This document shows, in pieces, positions 1 to 11,040 of a stretch of 64,000 nucleotides of DNA (position 1 is the first letter of the stretch; the number at the start of each line of letters is the position of its first letter). Under the pieces are notes generated by a model. It had not been told where the DNA came from, searched no databases, and was given only the letters and a program-made list of their open reading frames with translations. Made by a program: the position numbers and the translations under genes. The stretch comes from Rahnella aquatilis CIP 78.65 = ATCC 33071 (GTDB taxonomy: Bacteria; Pseudomonadota; Gammaproteobacteria; Enterobacterales; Enterobacteriaceae), in assembly GCF_000241955.1 (NCBI RefSeq), contig NC_016818.1, positions 434,001 through 498,000 of the forward strand. Reading direction: 5' to 3'.

Positions 1-1243
1 TGAGTAACAAGGCCCAGCCGAAGAAAGCTACGCCGAGCAGACTCCACAAACGAAGCCCCCAGATATCGCCTGTCACACGTTCGAGCAGGAATACCGGCAG
101 CGCCAGAATGACAAAACCAAATCCTTCTTTGACATATTGCATCCACGGTCCGCTGCGGGGCAGCAATTTATTGCCGAACATCGTGACGATAATAAGCGGG
201 ATGCCCATGCCCAGCGCATACAGATACAACGTGCCCGCACCGGCCAGCAGATTGCCGCTTTGGGCGATATACAGCAGGATCGCACTGAGCGGCGCGGTGG
301 TGCAGGGCGAACAAATCAATCCGGCGAGTGCGCCCATGATAAAGACGCCGGGCAGTGAGCCGCCTTTTTGTCCATTACTCCATAGCGCCAGACGGGTCTG
401 CACCGAGGAAGGGAGTTGCAGGCTGAAGGCACCCAACATCGACAACGCCAGCGCAATGAACATCACCGACAGGACGATCAGTACCCACGGGCTTTGCAAC
501 GCGGCCTGAAACTGTAAACCTGCTGCTGCGACGACCATGCCGAGCAGTGTGTACGTCAACGCCATACCCTGCACGTAAAACAGCGACAGCATGAAAATGC
601 GTTTCATGCTGTGAGGGCGCTGACGCCCGAGAATGATGCCGGAAATCAGCGGATACATCGGCAGCACACAAGGCGTAAAGGCAATACCGATGCCGATCAG
701 TAATGCCCACAGCGGAGAAAATGGCAGTGGTGTGGATTGCTTTTCTGGCGTCGCGATAACCGGTGCGGTATCTGTGGCAGGCGTGCTGAGAGGGGAGAGT
801 TCGGTGACGGCACTCAGCGGTACTTCGCGGGTTTCCGGCGGATAGCAGAAGCCTGCGGCGGCGCATCCCTGATAAGTCACGCGAACGGTCGCATCAGCAC
901 CAGCCTGTCGTAACGGAACCGTCAGGCTCAGGGCATTCTCATAAACTTCGCTGTCACCGAAAAACTCATCATGATGATCGCGTCCTTTTGGCATCAGGAA
1001 TGCCGCCAGCCGGGCATTCTTCGGTTCCAGTTCAATTTTGCTGCGATACAAATAATAGCCGTCGCGGATTTGCCAGTTCAGTTTAAGGTCGTGACCTTGC
1101 TGCCGGAAATCAAAACTGAATGCCTGATCGACGGGCACAAACTGCGCCACGGCGGGTTTGCCAAATAGAGAAGCATTGGCCTGAAACGGCAAAAGGCACA
1201 GGCTGCAAAGCAGAAAGAAGAGTCGAAAAATGCGGTGATCCAT
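1..1243 (-). CDS. dsbD: Thiol:disulfide interchange protein DsbD, N-terminal two thirds (cut by window start)
   Basis: DsbD carries reducing power from cytoplasmic thioredoxin across the inner membrane to periplasmic partners such as DsbC. The reading frame is open from an ATG at 1243 to the window edge (about 414 codons; the family is about 570). A signal peptide is followed by the N-terminal immunoglobulin-like domain with its cysteine pair in [12 protein letters not shown]. The transmembrane domain then shows both membrane cysteines in [11 protein letters not shown] and CSPCTTAPL. The C-terminal thioredoxin domain lies outside the window. The start gives a normal signal sequence ([14 protein letters not shown]) although the Shine-Dalgarno sequence is weak. 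In E. coli cutA lies between dcuA and dsbD; here the 172 bp gap has no room for it. Confidence 0.95.
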   Translation of the reverse strand, partial: MDHRIFRLFFLLCSLCLLPFQANASLFGKPAVAQFVPVDQAFSFDFRQQGHDLKLNWQIRDGYYLYRSKIELEPKNARLAAFLMPKGRDHHDEFFGDSEVYENALSLTVPLRQAGADATVRVTYQGCAAAGFCYPPETREVPLSAVTELSPLSTPATDTAPVIATPEKQSTPLPFSPLWALLIGIGIAFTPCVLPMYPLISGIILGRQRPHSMKRIFMLSLFYVQGMALTYTLLGMVVAAAGLQFQAALQSPWVLIVLSVMFIALALSMLGAFSLQLPSSVQTRLALWSNGQKGGSLPGVFIMGALAGLICSPCTTAPLSAILLYIAQSGNLLAGAGTLYLYALGMGIPLIIVTMFGNKLLPRSGPWMQYVKEGFGFVILALPVFLLERVTGDIWGLRLWSLLGVAFFGWALLL

Positions 1244-1366
1244 GCGGAGTAAAATTCTCTTTGTCGCGGCAGATGAACAGCCACTGAGTGAACCGACAGA
1301 AGATGCGCACGGCGTCATGCCATAACGCGTTGATGAACTGTGAGTATACCCTGAGCGATCGCAGAG

Positions 1367-1395
1367 CAGAAAGCCCCGCTGTGCTTAACGGGGGC
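1367..1395 (-). terminator. Probable rho-independent terminator of dcuA
   Basis: On the minus strand a GC-rich stem (GCCCCG pairing with CGGGGC) with a loop of about 10 nt is followed by a short T-rich stretch (CTTTCT). It lies just after the dcuA stop and before dsbD. A second GC-rich inverted repeat (GGGGGC/GCCCCC) abuts it at about 1391-1407. The U-run is weak. Confidence 0.5.
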
Positions 1396-1415
1396 CGCAG
1401 CCCCCGGAAAAACTG

Positions 1416-2717
1416 TCAGAGAATAATACTGCCGAAACCAAATCCGAAAAGTACCGCCAGGAACACGCCGATGGTGCCGGGGATAAAGAACGGGTGGTTG
1501 AAGACGAAGCGTCCGATGCGGGTCGTGCCGGTGTCATCCATTTGCACGGCAGCCACCAGCGTCGGGTAAGTTGGCAGAATGAATAAGCCAGAAACGGCCG
1601 CAAAGGATCCCACGGCTGTCAGCGGCGACACACTCAGCGCCAGCGCCATCGGCAGCAGGGCTTTGGTCGTCGCTGCCTGCGAATACAACAGCGCCGAACT
1701 GAAGAAGAAAATCACCGCCAGCAACCACGGATGCGCCTGGATCAGGCCGCCTGCCGTTTCTTTGATCCAGCCGAGATTGGCCTGCACAAAGGTGTCACCC
1801 AGCCAGGCTACACCGAGGATACAAATACAGGCGCTCATGCCGGACTTGAACGTGCTGGAGGTCAGAATGGCGTCGGTATCAATACTGCACAGCAAGGTGA
1901 TTAATGTGGCGACACTGAGCATGATAATCAGGATAGCGCTGTTGGTGGTCATCACCGGTTGCGCGACCCAGCCCAGGCTCGGGCTGTTAATGACTGCATA
2001 AGCGACCACCGTCAGTACGCCGAGCAGGAACAGCAGCACCGAGAGTTTGGCGCCGCGTTTGATCTCCGGCACTTTATCGCCCCGCAGTTGGATAAGACCT
2101 TCTTCATACCGTTTGAGATAAACCGGGTCATTGGACAGCTTTGAGTCAAAGCACCAGCTGACAATCAGCGACATCAGGATCACGGCGGCCAGCGTGGCCG
2201 GGATCATCACCATCAGCAGATGCAGATAACTGACACCATGACCTTCCATGGTGGACGCCATATACACTACGGCGGCCGAAATCGGCGAGGCGGTGATCGC
2301 TATTTGCGCGGCGACCACGGCTGTCGAGAGCGGACGACAAGGCTTAATGCCCTGTTCTTTAGCTACTTCAGCAATGACCGGTAACGCCGACAGTGAGATG
2401 TTGCCGGTGCCCGCCATAATCGTCAGAAAATAGGTAACGATGGGCGCGAGGAGGGTGATGTGTTTAGGATTGCGCCGCAGCAGTTTTTCGGTTTGTTGCA
2501 CCAGATAATCCATCCCGCCTGCCACCTGCATGGTCGAGATCGCAGCGATCACCGCCATGATGATGGAGATGACATCAAAAGGGATGGTTCCCGGTTTAAC
2601 GCCTATCAGTGCGAGCACCAGAACGCCAAGCCCGCCGGCGAAACCAATGCCGATGCCGCCTAAGCGCGCGCCGAGGAAAATCGCCGCCAGTACAATAATA
2701 AATTCGATAATTAACAT
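1416..2717 (-). CDS. dcuA: Anaerobic C4-dicarboxylate transporter DcuA
   Basis: An inner-membrane antiporter that takes up aspartate, fumarate or malate in exchange for succinate. The 433-residue protein equals the E. coli length and is hydrophobic throughout, starting MLIIEFIIVLAAIFLGARLG. It lies 135 bp downstream of aspA on the same strand, the conserved aspA-dcuA arrangement. A terminator between the two suggests that dcuA is transcribed partly by readthrough and partly from its own promoter. Together with AspA and FrdABCD in this window it forms a fumarate-respiration set. The assignment rests on strong full-length resemblance to the E. coli protein. Confidence 0.95.
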   Translation of the reverse strand: MLIIEFIIVLAAIFLGARLGGIGIGFAGGLGVLVLALIGVKPGTIPFDVISIIMAVIAAISTMQVAGGMDYLVQQTEKLLRRNPKHITLLAPIVTYFLTIMAGTGNISLSALPVIAEVAKEQGIKPCRPLSTAVVAAQIAITASPISAAVVYMASTMEGHGVSYLHLLMVMIPATLAAVILMSLIVSWCFDSKLSNDPVYLKRYEEGLIQLRGDKVPEIKRGAKLSVLLFLLGVLTVVAYAVINSPSLGWVAQPVMTTNSAILIIMLSVATLITLLCSIDTDAILTSSTFKSGMSACICILGVAWLGDTFVQANLGWIKETAGGLIQAHPWLLAVIFFFSSALLYSQAATTKALLPMALALSVSPLTAVGSFAAVSGLFILPTYPTLVAAVQMDDTGTTRIGRFVFNHPFFIPGTIGVFLAVLFGFGFGSIIL

Positions 2718-2793
2718 GGTTGTCCGTCCATATTCCCAGCACTCCTTAAGGAATTGATAATTAATTGTTGTGTAATTGTTGTGTCGTGCAAAG

Positions 2794-2828
2794 TAAAAAG
2801 GCCCGCTGTTCTGCAGAACAACGAGCCT
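2794..2828 (-). terminator. Terminator between aspA and dcuA
   Basis: On the minus strand an imperfect stem with core GTTCTGCAGAAC and outer GGC/GCC pairs is followed by TTTTTAC. It begins about 25 nt after the aspA stop. Confidence 0.75.
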
Positions 2829-2852
2829 TTAAAAGGTCAGTATTTGAGTCTG

Positions 2853-4289
2853 TTACTGTTCATTTTCATCGGTATAGCGTTTGGCTTTGTAAGCCGGATG
2901 TTTCAGGTTTTCGATAGAGAAAATGTCATCCAGTTCTGCCTCCGTCAGCAGGCCGCGCTCGAGCACCACTTCCCTGACGCTCTTACCGGTTTCAGCACAA
3001 ATCTTGCCGACGATATCGCCATTGTGGTGGCCGATGAACGGGTTAAGGTAGGTGACGATGCCGATAGAGTTGAAAACGTAGAACTCACACACTTCTTTGT
3101 TCGCTGTAATGCCATTGATACATTTTTCGAGCAGATTGTAGCAGGCGTTAGTCAGGATATGCACTGACTCAAACATCGCCTGGCCAATTACCGGTTCCAT
3201 CACGTTCAGCTGGAGCTGGCCTGCTTCTGCCGCCATGGTGACGCAAACGTCGTTACCGATGACCTTAAAACATACCTGATTCACTACTTCAGGGATCACC
3301 GGGTTCACTTTGGCTGGCATGATAGAAGAACCCGCCTGCAATTCCGGCAGGTTGATTTCGTTCAGACCTGCGCGCGGTCCGGAAGAGAGCAGACGCAGGT
3401 CGTTACAGATTTTAGAAAGCTTCACGGCCAGACGTTTCAGCGAGCTGTGGACCATCACGTATGCGCCACAGTCCGACGTCGCTTCAATCAGGTCTTCAGC
3501 CGGTACGCAGGCCAGATTGCTGACTTCTGCCAGTTTTTCTACCGCCAGTTGCTGATAACCTTCCGGCGTATTCAGGCGGGTACCGATTGCCGTCGCGCCG
3601 AGGTTCACTTCCAGCAGTAATTCGCCGGTACGCATCAGGTTGCGGGTTTCTTCTTTGAGCAGCACGTTAAACGCGTGGAATTCCTGACCGAGCGTCATCG
3701 GAACGGCGTCCTGCAATTGTGTGCGGCCCATCTTGATGATGTTTTCGAATTCTTTCGCTTTACGCTCAAAACCGTCGCCCAACTGGGAAATGGCATCAAC
3801 CAGCTTCAGCAAGGACGCATACACGGCGATACGAAAACCGGTCGGGTAGGCATCATTGGTGGACTGGCATTTGTTCAGATGATCGTTTGGATTGAGGAAC
3901 TGATAATCGCCTTTCTGGTGTCCCATCAGTTCAAGACCGATGTTCGCCAGCACTTCATTCGTGTTCATATTTACCGAGGTTCCCGCGCCGCCCTGATAGA
4001 CGTCGATAGGGAACTGGTCCATGCATTTGCCTTTATCAAGCACTTCGTCGCACGCCTGAATAATGATATCCGCAATATGGCGTGGGATGGTACGCAACTC
4101 TTTATTAGCCAGAGCCGCCGCTTTTTTCACCATCACCATGCCACGAACAAACTCAGGGACATCACTGATCTTGGTGTTGCTGATATAGAAGTTTTCAATC
4201 GCCCGCAGGGTGTGAATGCCGTAATAAGCTTCTGCCGGTACTTCGCGCGTGCCCAGCAGGTCTTCCTCGATACGAATGGTGTTTGACAT
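2853..4289 (-). CDS. aspA: Aspartate ammonia-lyase (aspartase) AspA
   Basis: Catalyses reversible deamination of L-aspartate to fumarate and ammonia in the cytoplasm. The 478-residue protein has the family's usual length and carries the fumarase/aspartase signature [11 protein letters not shown] near residue 320. It begins [18 protein letters not shown]. It heads an aspA-dcuA unit and is divergent from fxsA across a 372 bp region holding a perfect CRP palindrome. In E. coli aspA is CRP-dependent and anaerobically induced. The fumarate it makes can feed FrdABCD. Confidence 0.97.
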   Translation of the reverse strand: MSNTIRIEEDLLGTREVPAEAYYGIHTLRAIENFYISNTKISDVPEFVRGMVMVKKAAALANKELRTIPRHIADIIIQACDEVLDKGKCMDQFPIDVYQGGAGTSVNMNTNEVLANIGLELMGHQKGDYQFLNPNDHLNKCQSTNDAYPTGFRIAVYASLLKLVDAISQLGDGFERKAKEFENIIKMGRTQLQDAVPMTLGQEFHAFNVLLKEETRNLMRTGELLLEVNLGATAIGTRLNTPEGYQQLAVEKLAEVSNLACVPAEDLIEATSDCGAYVMVHSSLKRLAVKLSKICNDLRLLSSGPRAGLNEINLPELQAGSSIMPAKVNPVIPEVVNQVCFKVIGNDVCVTMAAEAGQLQLNVMEPVIGQAMFESVHILTNACYNLLEKCINGITANKEVCEFYVFNSIGIVTYLNPFIGHHNGDIVGKICAETGKSVREVVLERGLLTEAELDDIFSIENLKHPAYKAKRYTDENEQ

Positions 4290-4661
4290 GAGAACCTTCT
4301 CTTCGGTACTAAAGCGTTATGCGATGTTTAAAATTATGTTACTTACTGTGGTGAATTTAAAACGATCAACCGTTGTTTTGGCTACGAAGGCGATCATATG
4401 CTGCTTCAGACGAATTGCACGTACTAAGATCACTATCCTGCCCTATTACTGTGCAAGTTTTTAGTATCTGTGAGAATTCTCACAATTCATTTACCTGCTC
4501 AATTAAATCAGGTCTGATGCTTGAAATCATGATGGATGAGCACCATCTCAGTGTAGTCAGCCTGCATTTCTTTGATAGCAAAGATCCCGAGCAGGCACTT
4601 ATTCAGGGTCTGGAATGTCGCTGCGACAGCGCTTGCGGAGCCAAATTACAAGGAGAATGCG
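4290..4661. promoter_or_regulatory. aspA/fxsA divergent intergenic region
   Basis: This 372 bp AT-rich gap separates divergent aspA and fxsA. It holds the CRP palindrome at 4469-4484 and a weaker FNR-like site at 4356-4369 (TTTAAAACGATCAA, 8 of 10 defined positions). It also has a possible aspA -10 (CATAAT on minus, 4333-4338). I could not place a convincing complete promoter for either gene and see no additional ORF. Confidence 0.55.
4469..4484. promoter_or_regulatory. Predicted CRP-cAMP binding site (perfect palindrome)
   Basis: TGTGAGAATTCTCACA matches the CRP consensus TGTGA-N6-TCACA at all ten defined positions and is a fully symmetric palindrome. It is about 180 bp from both the aspA start (minus) and the fxsA start (plus), so position alone does not say which gene it serves. 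CRP control of aspA is known in E. coli. Confidence 0.85.
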
Positions 4662-5153
4662 GTGCGCTGGTTACCGTTACTACTGTTATTCCTGCTGGCT
4701 TACATTGAAATCACCTTATTTATTAAGGTGGCTGCGGTGGTTGGCGTGGCAACAACGCTGTTGCTGGTTGTCTTTACCTCTTGCGTGGGTGTCTCCCTGG
4801 TGAAGAATCAGGGCATGAAAACCTTTATGCAGTTGCAGCAAAAACTGGCGGTCGGGGAAAGCCCGGCGGCCGAGATGGTCAAAAGTGTTTCGCTGGTGAT
4901 TGCCGGCTTCCTGCTGCTGGTACCGGGCTTCTTTACTGATTTCCTCGGTTTGCTGCTCCTGCTGCCACCCATTCAGAAACGACTGACGCTTAAACTGATG
5001 CCGCACCTGAACATTGTGCGTTCCGGCGGCAACTGGGGAAGCAGTGCGCCAACCGGAAATACCTTTGATGGTGAGTTCCAGCGGACGGATGAAACACAGG
5101 AACGTCTGGTTTCACCTAAAAAAGATGACGACACAGAGCACCGTGATCGCTAA
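4662..5153 (+). CDS. fxsA: Inner-membrane protein FxsA
   Basis: FxsA is a small inner-membrane protein; in E. coli its overproduction relieves F-plasmid exclusion of phage T7. The GTG at 4662 is chosen because AGGAG precedes it by 6 nt and the product then begins MRWLP as in E. coli. The frame extends 30 codons further upstream without family resemblance. The 163-residue product has N-terminal hydrophobic segments, the conserved NQGMKTF and PGFFTDFLGLLLLLPP blocks, and a polar tail. It lies directly upstream of groES as in E. coli. Its cellular role remains poorly defined. Confidence 0.93.
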   Translation: MRWLPLLLLFLLAYIEITLFIKVAAVVGVATTLLLVVFTSCVGVSLVKNQGMKTFMQLQQKLAVGESPAAEMVKSVSLVIAGFLLLVPGFFTDFLGLLLLLPPIQKRLTLKLMPHLNIVRSGGNWGSSAPTGNTFDGEFQRTDETQERLVSPKKDDDTEHRDR

Positions 5154-5227
5154 TCTCTGTGGCCTTGATTGTTAAAAAATTGTTGGGAAGCACGGCGAAG
5201 GCCGATTTTTAGCGACCGGAGCATTGA

Positions 5228-5662
<435 letters not shown>

Positions 5663-5703
5663 TTGTCCCCCGACCCACTTTTTTCTGAACAGAACGAATT
5701 TAA

Positions 5704-7362
<1,659 letters not shown>

Positions 7363-7434
7363 TCATCCCCCCTGCGTTCATCCGCGGGTATGCGAAATCA
7401 GCGAGTTTTTTGCTCCTGAATTCACGTACTGAAG

Positions 7435-7464
7435 AAACCCGGTCTGAAAAGGCCGGGTTTTTTT
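7435..7464 (+). terminator. Rho-independent terminator of groES-groEL
   Basis: The stem AAACCCGG/CCGGGTTT runs into a T-rich stretch, about 70 nt after the groEL stop. Confidence 0.9.
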
Positions 7465-7658
7465 ATTTGACCCTTTTTTATCAGGTTCAGTAAGATAACT
7501 CTCATTGTCTCCACCCTTTAACGTGTAGACTCGTTTCTGCGTGGGTTTCGGATTTTTACCGATAGCGTAAACTTGGGTATGCGTGGCAGCGGATGCCTAA
7601 GAGAGCCAGGTGTTTTCTGATAGGCTTTATGTGATTACAAAAACAAATGGGGAAAGTG

Positions 7659-8003
7659 ATGCGGATTAAAATGTTACTGGGCCTGTCAGCTATCGCGCTG
7701 CTCGCCGGGTGCAGTACCACTCATCAACTGGATGCAGCGGGCCAGCAGGTGAAATTCACGGACGATAAACCAGGCGCAAATTGTCAGTTACTGGGTGAAG
7801 TCACCGGTGCCCAAAGCAACTGGTTCTCCGGCACCGGTGGTGACGGCAGCTCCATGCGTGGCGCCGCGAATGACCTGCGTAACAAAGCGGCAGCCATGGG
7901 CGGCAACACCATTTATGGTGCAAACAGCCCGTCCCAGAACTTCCTGTCCAGCTTTGCTCCGGTTGACAGCAAAATGGTCGGTCAGGTTTATAAGTGCCCA
8001 TAG
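7659..8003 (+). CDS. yjeI: YjeI-family lipoprotein (DUF4156)
   Basis: A predicted envelope lipoprotein of unknown function. The ATG at 7659 is preferred over one 12 nt upstream because GGGGAAAG immediately precedes it and the product then matches the E. coli YjeI N-terminus in length. The 114-residue protein has a signal peptide with lipobox LLAGC (Cys18). Conserved blocks include SMRGAANDLRN, AAAMGGN and the C-terminal GQVYKCP. Its place after groEL is the same as in E. coli. A terminator follows within 25 nt, so it is probably monocistronic. Confidence 0.9.
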   Translation: MRIKMLLGLSAIALLAGCSTTHQLDAAGQQVKFTDDKPGANCQLLGEVTGAQSNWFSGTGGDGSSMRGAANDLRNKAAAMGGNTIYGANSPSQNFLSSFAPVDSKMVGQVYKCP

Positions 8004-8025
8004 TCGCCTGAGCGATAAAAATACT

Positions 8026-8052
8026 AAAGGGATGCCAATGGCATCCCTTTTT
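8026..8052 (+). terminator. Rho-independent terminator of yjeI
   Basis: A perfect 11 bp stem AAAGGGATGCC/GGCATCCCTTT with a 3 nt loop is followed by T residues. Confidence 0.88.
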
Positions 8053-8065
8053 GCATTCCCCTTTC

Positions 8066-8175
8066 ATACTTCAAGCTGCAGGCACGTTGGCGACGTTCAG
8101 TCACCCGAATCACTTACCTGAGTATGTTCATCGGGACTCCATCACTTGCCGCCTTCCTGCAACGTGAATTATTTT
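8066..8175. repeat. Dispersed intergenic repeat, copy 1
   Basis: An element of about 110 bp with imperfect inverted ends (TTCAAGCTGCAG at left, CTGCAACGTGAA at right) and internal words GTTGGC, TCAC and GCCGCCTTCCTGCA shared with a second copy at about 21990-22105. It lies between convergent yjeI and epmB. It has no coding capacity and resembles short palindromic repeats seen in Serratia and Yersinia relatives. Confidence 0.75.
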
Positions 8176-8191
8176 GGGGTAGATTAGTCTG

Positions 8192-9220
8192 TTATGACTG
8201 CTTCAGTCGCAAATCCAATAGGGTTTTGCTCGGCTCACCGCCAATCTCGCGGGTCAGTTTCGGTACCATATAACCTGACACCTTACTCATCAGCCCTTTC
8301 ATGATGACGCGCGCTTCGTCGTCGTTCACCATGAAATGCGCCGCACCTTGTACTTTATCCAGCACGTGGATGTAATAAGGTAAAATACCCGCCTCAAACA
8401 GCGCGTTGCTCAGTGCAGCAAGTACATCGGCAGAATCATTTACCCCACGCAACAACACGCTCTGATTGAGCAGCGTCACGCCATGGTGTTTCAACTTCGC
8501 CATGCTGGCGCGCAATGCATTATCAATCTCATTGGCGTGATTGATATGTGTCACCATCAATACCTGAAGGCGTGATTTTTCAAGGCGCTGGCACAAGTTA
8601 TCCGTGATACGTGCGGGAATAACAACGGGCAAACGGGTATGAATACGCAGCCGCTTAATGTGTGCGATCCCTTCGAGTTCACCGATCAACCAGTCGAGTT
8701 CATGATCTTTTGCCATCAGCGGATCGCCGCCGGAGAAAATAATTTCATCGAGTTCCGGGCGTGTGCGGATATAATCCAGCGCCTGAACCCAGTTGGCCTT
8801 ATTTCCCTGGTTGTCCTGATAGGGAAAATGACGGCGGAAACAGTAGCGGCAATTTACCGCACATCCGCCTTTCACCAGTAACAGGGCGCGATTGCTATAC
8901 TTGTGCAACAGACCCGGAACAACGCTACGTTGTTCATCAAGCGGGTCGGTGGTAAAGCCCGGCGCGGCGATAAATTCCTCGCGTGCGGTTAATACCTGAA
9001 GCAATAAAGGATCCTGTGGATCGCCCGGCTGCATGCGTGCCACAAAGGCGCGGGGTACACGAAGCGGGAACAAACGACGGGCTTCACGCCCATTTTGCAG
9101 TTCTGCATTGTCGTTAAGTGCCAGAAGAGTAAGCAGTTCATCCGGGTCAGTGATAACATCGCCGAGTTGATACAACCAATCTTCTCTAAATGGCGCGTTT
9201 AGGGTTACAATGTTTGCCAT
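8192..9220 (-). CDS. epmB: EF-P-lysine 2,3-aminomutase EpmB
   Basis: A radical-SAM enzyme that converts (S)-alpha-lysine to (R)-beta-lysine for attachment to elongation factor P by EpmA. The 342-residue product carries the radical-SAM CxxxCxxC motif in CAVNCRYCFRRHF (about residue 115) and a C-terminal PLP-domain segment, as in E. coli YjeK. It is transcribed divergently from its substrate gene efp, 38 bp apart. A shared control region is therefore likely. The third pathway enzyme, epmA, lies 5 kb away in this window. Confidence 0.96.
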   Translation of the reverse strand: MANIVTLNAPFREDWLYQLGDVITDPDELLTLLALNDNAELQNGREARRLFPLRVPRAFVARMQPGDPQDPLLLQVLTAREEFIAAPGFTTDPLDEQRSVVPGLLHKYSNRALLLVKGGCAVNCRYCFRRHFPYQDNQGNKANWVQALDYIRTRPELDEIIFSGGDPLMAKDHELDWLIGELEGIAHIKRLRIHTRLPVVIPARITDNLCQRLEKSRLQVLMVTHINHANEIDNALRASMAKLKHHGVTLLNQSVLLRGVNDSADVLAALSNALFEAGILPYYIHVLDKVQGAAHFMVNDDEARVIMKGLMSKVSGYMVPKLTREIGGEPSKTLLDLRLKQS

Positions 9221-9258
9221 TTTTTTGGCTAATACCAGTTTAAAATTAGAGGGCCATC

Positions 9259-9825
9259 ATGGCGACTTATTCTAGCAACGATTTCCGTCCGGGTCTTAAA
9301 ATCATGTTCGAGGGCGAGCCTTACGCTATCGAATCCAGCGAATTCGTAAAACCAGGCAAAGGCCAGGCTTTCGCACGCGTTAAAATGCGTCGTCTGCTGA
9401 CCGGTTCCCGTGTAGAAAAAACCTTCAAATCTACCGACTCGTGCGAAGGCGCAGATGTTGTAGATACCAATATGAACTACCTCTACAACGACGGTGAGTT
9501 CTATCACTTCATGCACCCTGAGACTTTCGAACAGCATCAGGTTGAAGAGAAAACTGTTTCCGACGCCTCTAAATGGCTGCAGGACAACGCAGAATGTATC
9601 GTGACGCTGTGGGATGGCCGTCCTATCGCTGTTCAGCCACCGAACTTTATCGAAGCTGAAGTTGTTGATACCGATCCGGGCCTGAAAGGTGATACCGCAG
9701 GTACAGGCGGCAAGCCTGCAACCCTGAGCACCGGCGCTGTGGTTAAAGTGCCATTATTCGTGCAGATCGGCGAAATCGTCCGTTGTGACACCCGCTCTGG
9801 CGAATACGTTTCCCGCGTTAAATAA
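9259..9825 (+). CDS. efp: Translation elongation factor P
   Basis: EF-P binds between the P and E sites of the ribosome and relieves stalling at polyproline stretches. The 188-residue product has the three beta-barrel layout. The modified lysine is at residue 34 in the loop KPGKGQAF, which EpmA beta-lysylates. The C-terminal signature [10 protein letters not shown] and the terminal GEYVSRVK are conserved. It is divergent from epmB. Confidence 0.98.
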   Translation: MATYSSNDFRPGLKIMFEGEPYAIESSEFVKPGKGQAFARVKMRRLLTGSRVEKTFKSTDSCEGADVVDTNMNYLYNDGEFYHFMHPETFEQHQVEEKTVSDASKWLQDNAECIVTLWDGRPIAVQPPNFIEAEVVDTDPGLKGDTAGTGGKPATLSTGAVVKVPLFVQIGEIVRCDTRSGEYVSRVK

Positions 9826-9920
9826 GTTCTCAATACTTATTACGCCGGATGAAAGCTGCCGCAGGTGAATGCCTGTCGCAGCTTTCCGGCCCCAACTTGT
9901 TGAATGGGATTATGTTTACC

Positions 9921-10049
9921 ATGTTGAAGAAGATGATGTTTATCGTGGTTTCAGTGATGTTGCTGGCTTCGTTATCCGGCTGCAACACGGTTCATGGTTT
10001 CGGTGAAGACATCCAGCATCTGGGTGGCGCGATTTCCAAAGCAGGCTGA
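9921..10049 (+). CDS. ecnA: Entericidin A lipoprotein
   Basis: A 42-residue predicted lipoprotein of the entericidin family. In E. coli EcnA is the antidote to EcnB. The signal peptide has lipobox SLSGC (Cys21), followed by [17 protein letters not shown], which carries the family's GFGEDI core. The ATG at 9921 is chosen over one at 9912 because GGGA lies a workable distance upstream. It is paired with ecnB 118 bp downstream. Confidence 0.88.
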   Translation: MLKKMMFIVVSVMLLASLSGCNTVHGFGEDIQHLGGAISKAG

Positions 10050-10126
10050 TCCCTTCAGCCTCGTTTTACCAAATGTCCTAAAATCCTGCCTTATCCCTTC
10101 TATATCCAGAAAGTTAGCTACACTAA

Positions 10127-10137
10127 AAGTGTCGTAC
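10127..10137 (+). promoter_or_regulatory. Sigma-S-type extended -10 of ecnB
   Basis: GCTACACTAAA agrees well with the extended -10 preferred by RpoS (KCTAYRCTTAA). It lies about 30 nt upstream of the ecnB start. In E. coli ecnB is known to be RpoS-dependent in stationary phase. No convincing -35 is needed or seen. Confidence 0.55.
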
Positions 10138-10167
10138 TTTACATTCTCTTATAGGAAGGAAATTTAT

Positions 10168-10302
10168 ATGCTGAAGAAAAGTATCCTCGCTATCTTGTCT
10201 GTTCTTGTTCTGTCTTCTGCGTTAACTGCCTGCAATACCACGCGTGGCGTGGGTGAAGATGTGTCTGCGGGTGGGCAGGCAATTCAGAAAAGCGCGCAAT
10301 AG
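10168..10302 (+). CDS. ecnB: Entericidin B lipoprotein
   Basis: A 44-residue predicted lipoprotein, the bacteriolytic partner of EcnA in E. coli, where it acts in stationary phase. The signal peptide ends in lipobox ALTAC (Cys22), followed by [10 protein letters not shown] with the family core. AGGAAGGA precedes the ATG. The first residues (MLKK) match EcnA, consistent with tandem duplication. A terminator follows. In E. coli sugE comes next, but it is absent here. Confidence 0.92.
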   Translation: MLKKSILAILSVLVLSSALTACNTTRGVGEDVSAGGQAIQKSAQ

Positions 10303-10331
10303 CGGGCGAATAACGTTAAGTAAACTGATGT

Positions 10332-10366
10332 CTGCCTGCACGTTGATGCAGGCAGTGTTGTTTTTA
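10332..10366 (+). terminator. Rho-independent terminator of ecnB
   Basis: The stem CTGCCTGCA/TGCAGGCAG has a 6 nt loop and a downstream TTGTTTTT stretch. Confidence 0.82.
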
Positions 10367-10391
10367 TGGCACGCGTTTTAGGATGTAAAAA

Positions 10392-10916
10392 TCAGGGTTG
10401 TTTCACCCATACCAGTTTGCTGGTATCAAACCCGTACTGCTGCGCTGTTTGCAGAAGTTGTTGTTTTACGCTGTCATCCAGCGTCGGTGTACGTGACAGG
10501 ATCCACAGATAGCTTTTATCCGGCCCGCAGACCAGCGCGTAGCGATAATCTTTATCCAGTTCAATGACGTTATAGCCGCCATAGAACGGGCCGAAGAATG
10601 ACACCTTGAGCGCCGCCCGCGCCGGCGATCCGGTGAAGTAACCTTTGCCTTCACTTTCCTGCCATTTATTCTTCTGCGGATTAAACCCGCGATTAATCAC
10701 TTTTACGCCGCCATCATCGCGCAGGCTGTAATTGGCGGTAACGCGTTCCAGACCGCTTTCAAAACTATGGTCCAGTCTGGCGACTTCATACCAGGTACCG
10801 AGATAGCGGGTGAGTTCGAAATTATTGACGACTTTGACGTCAGCAGGCGGCGTTACGCTGCACGCGACCGACAGAAGTGCTGTGATGATAACGCTGAGCT
10901 TTGACCAGATACGCAT
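10392..10916 (-). CDS. blc: Outer-membrane lipocalin Blc
   Basis: A bacterial lipocalin anchored in the outer membrane that binds lysophospholipids and fatty acids, made under starvation stress in E. coli. The 174-residue product has lipobox SVAC (Cys19) and the lipocalin signature YLGTWYEVARLDH. It also has the conserved SFFGPFYGGYNVI and DYRYALVCGP strands. The ATG at 10916 is used because AGGAAGG lies 6-8 nt upstream; the open frame runs 14 codons further without family similarity. It sits directly downstream of frdD; in E. coli ampC intervenes, and it is missing here. Confidence 0.95.
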   Translation of the reverse strand: MRIWSKLSVIITALLSVACSVTPPADVKVVNNFELTRYLGTWYEVARLDHSFESGLERVTANYSLRDDGGVKVINRGFNPQKNKWQESEGKGYFTGSPARAALKVSFFGPFYGGYNVIELDKDYRYALVCGPDKSYLWILSRTPTLDDSVKQQLLQTAQQYGFDTSKLVWVKQP

Positions 10917-11040
10917 AGAGTTTCCTTCCTTAGTATGTTCTCTAAGTGTAGGTAACAAAAAAGAAAAAGGGAAAACCTGCGGATAAAGAATGAAAACAGC
11001 GGCCAGAGAGATGGCCGCTGGAAAGTCAGATCTCTGCGGA

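Noticed and set aside
4356..4369. FNR site for aspA
   Set aside because: Only 8 of 10 positions match and no correctly spaced -10 was found, so it is mentioned only within the intergenic entry.
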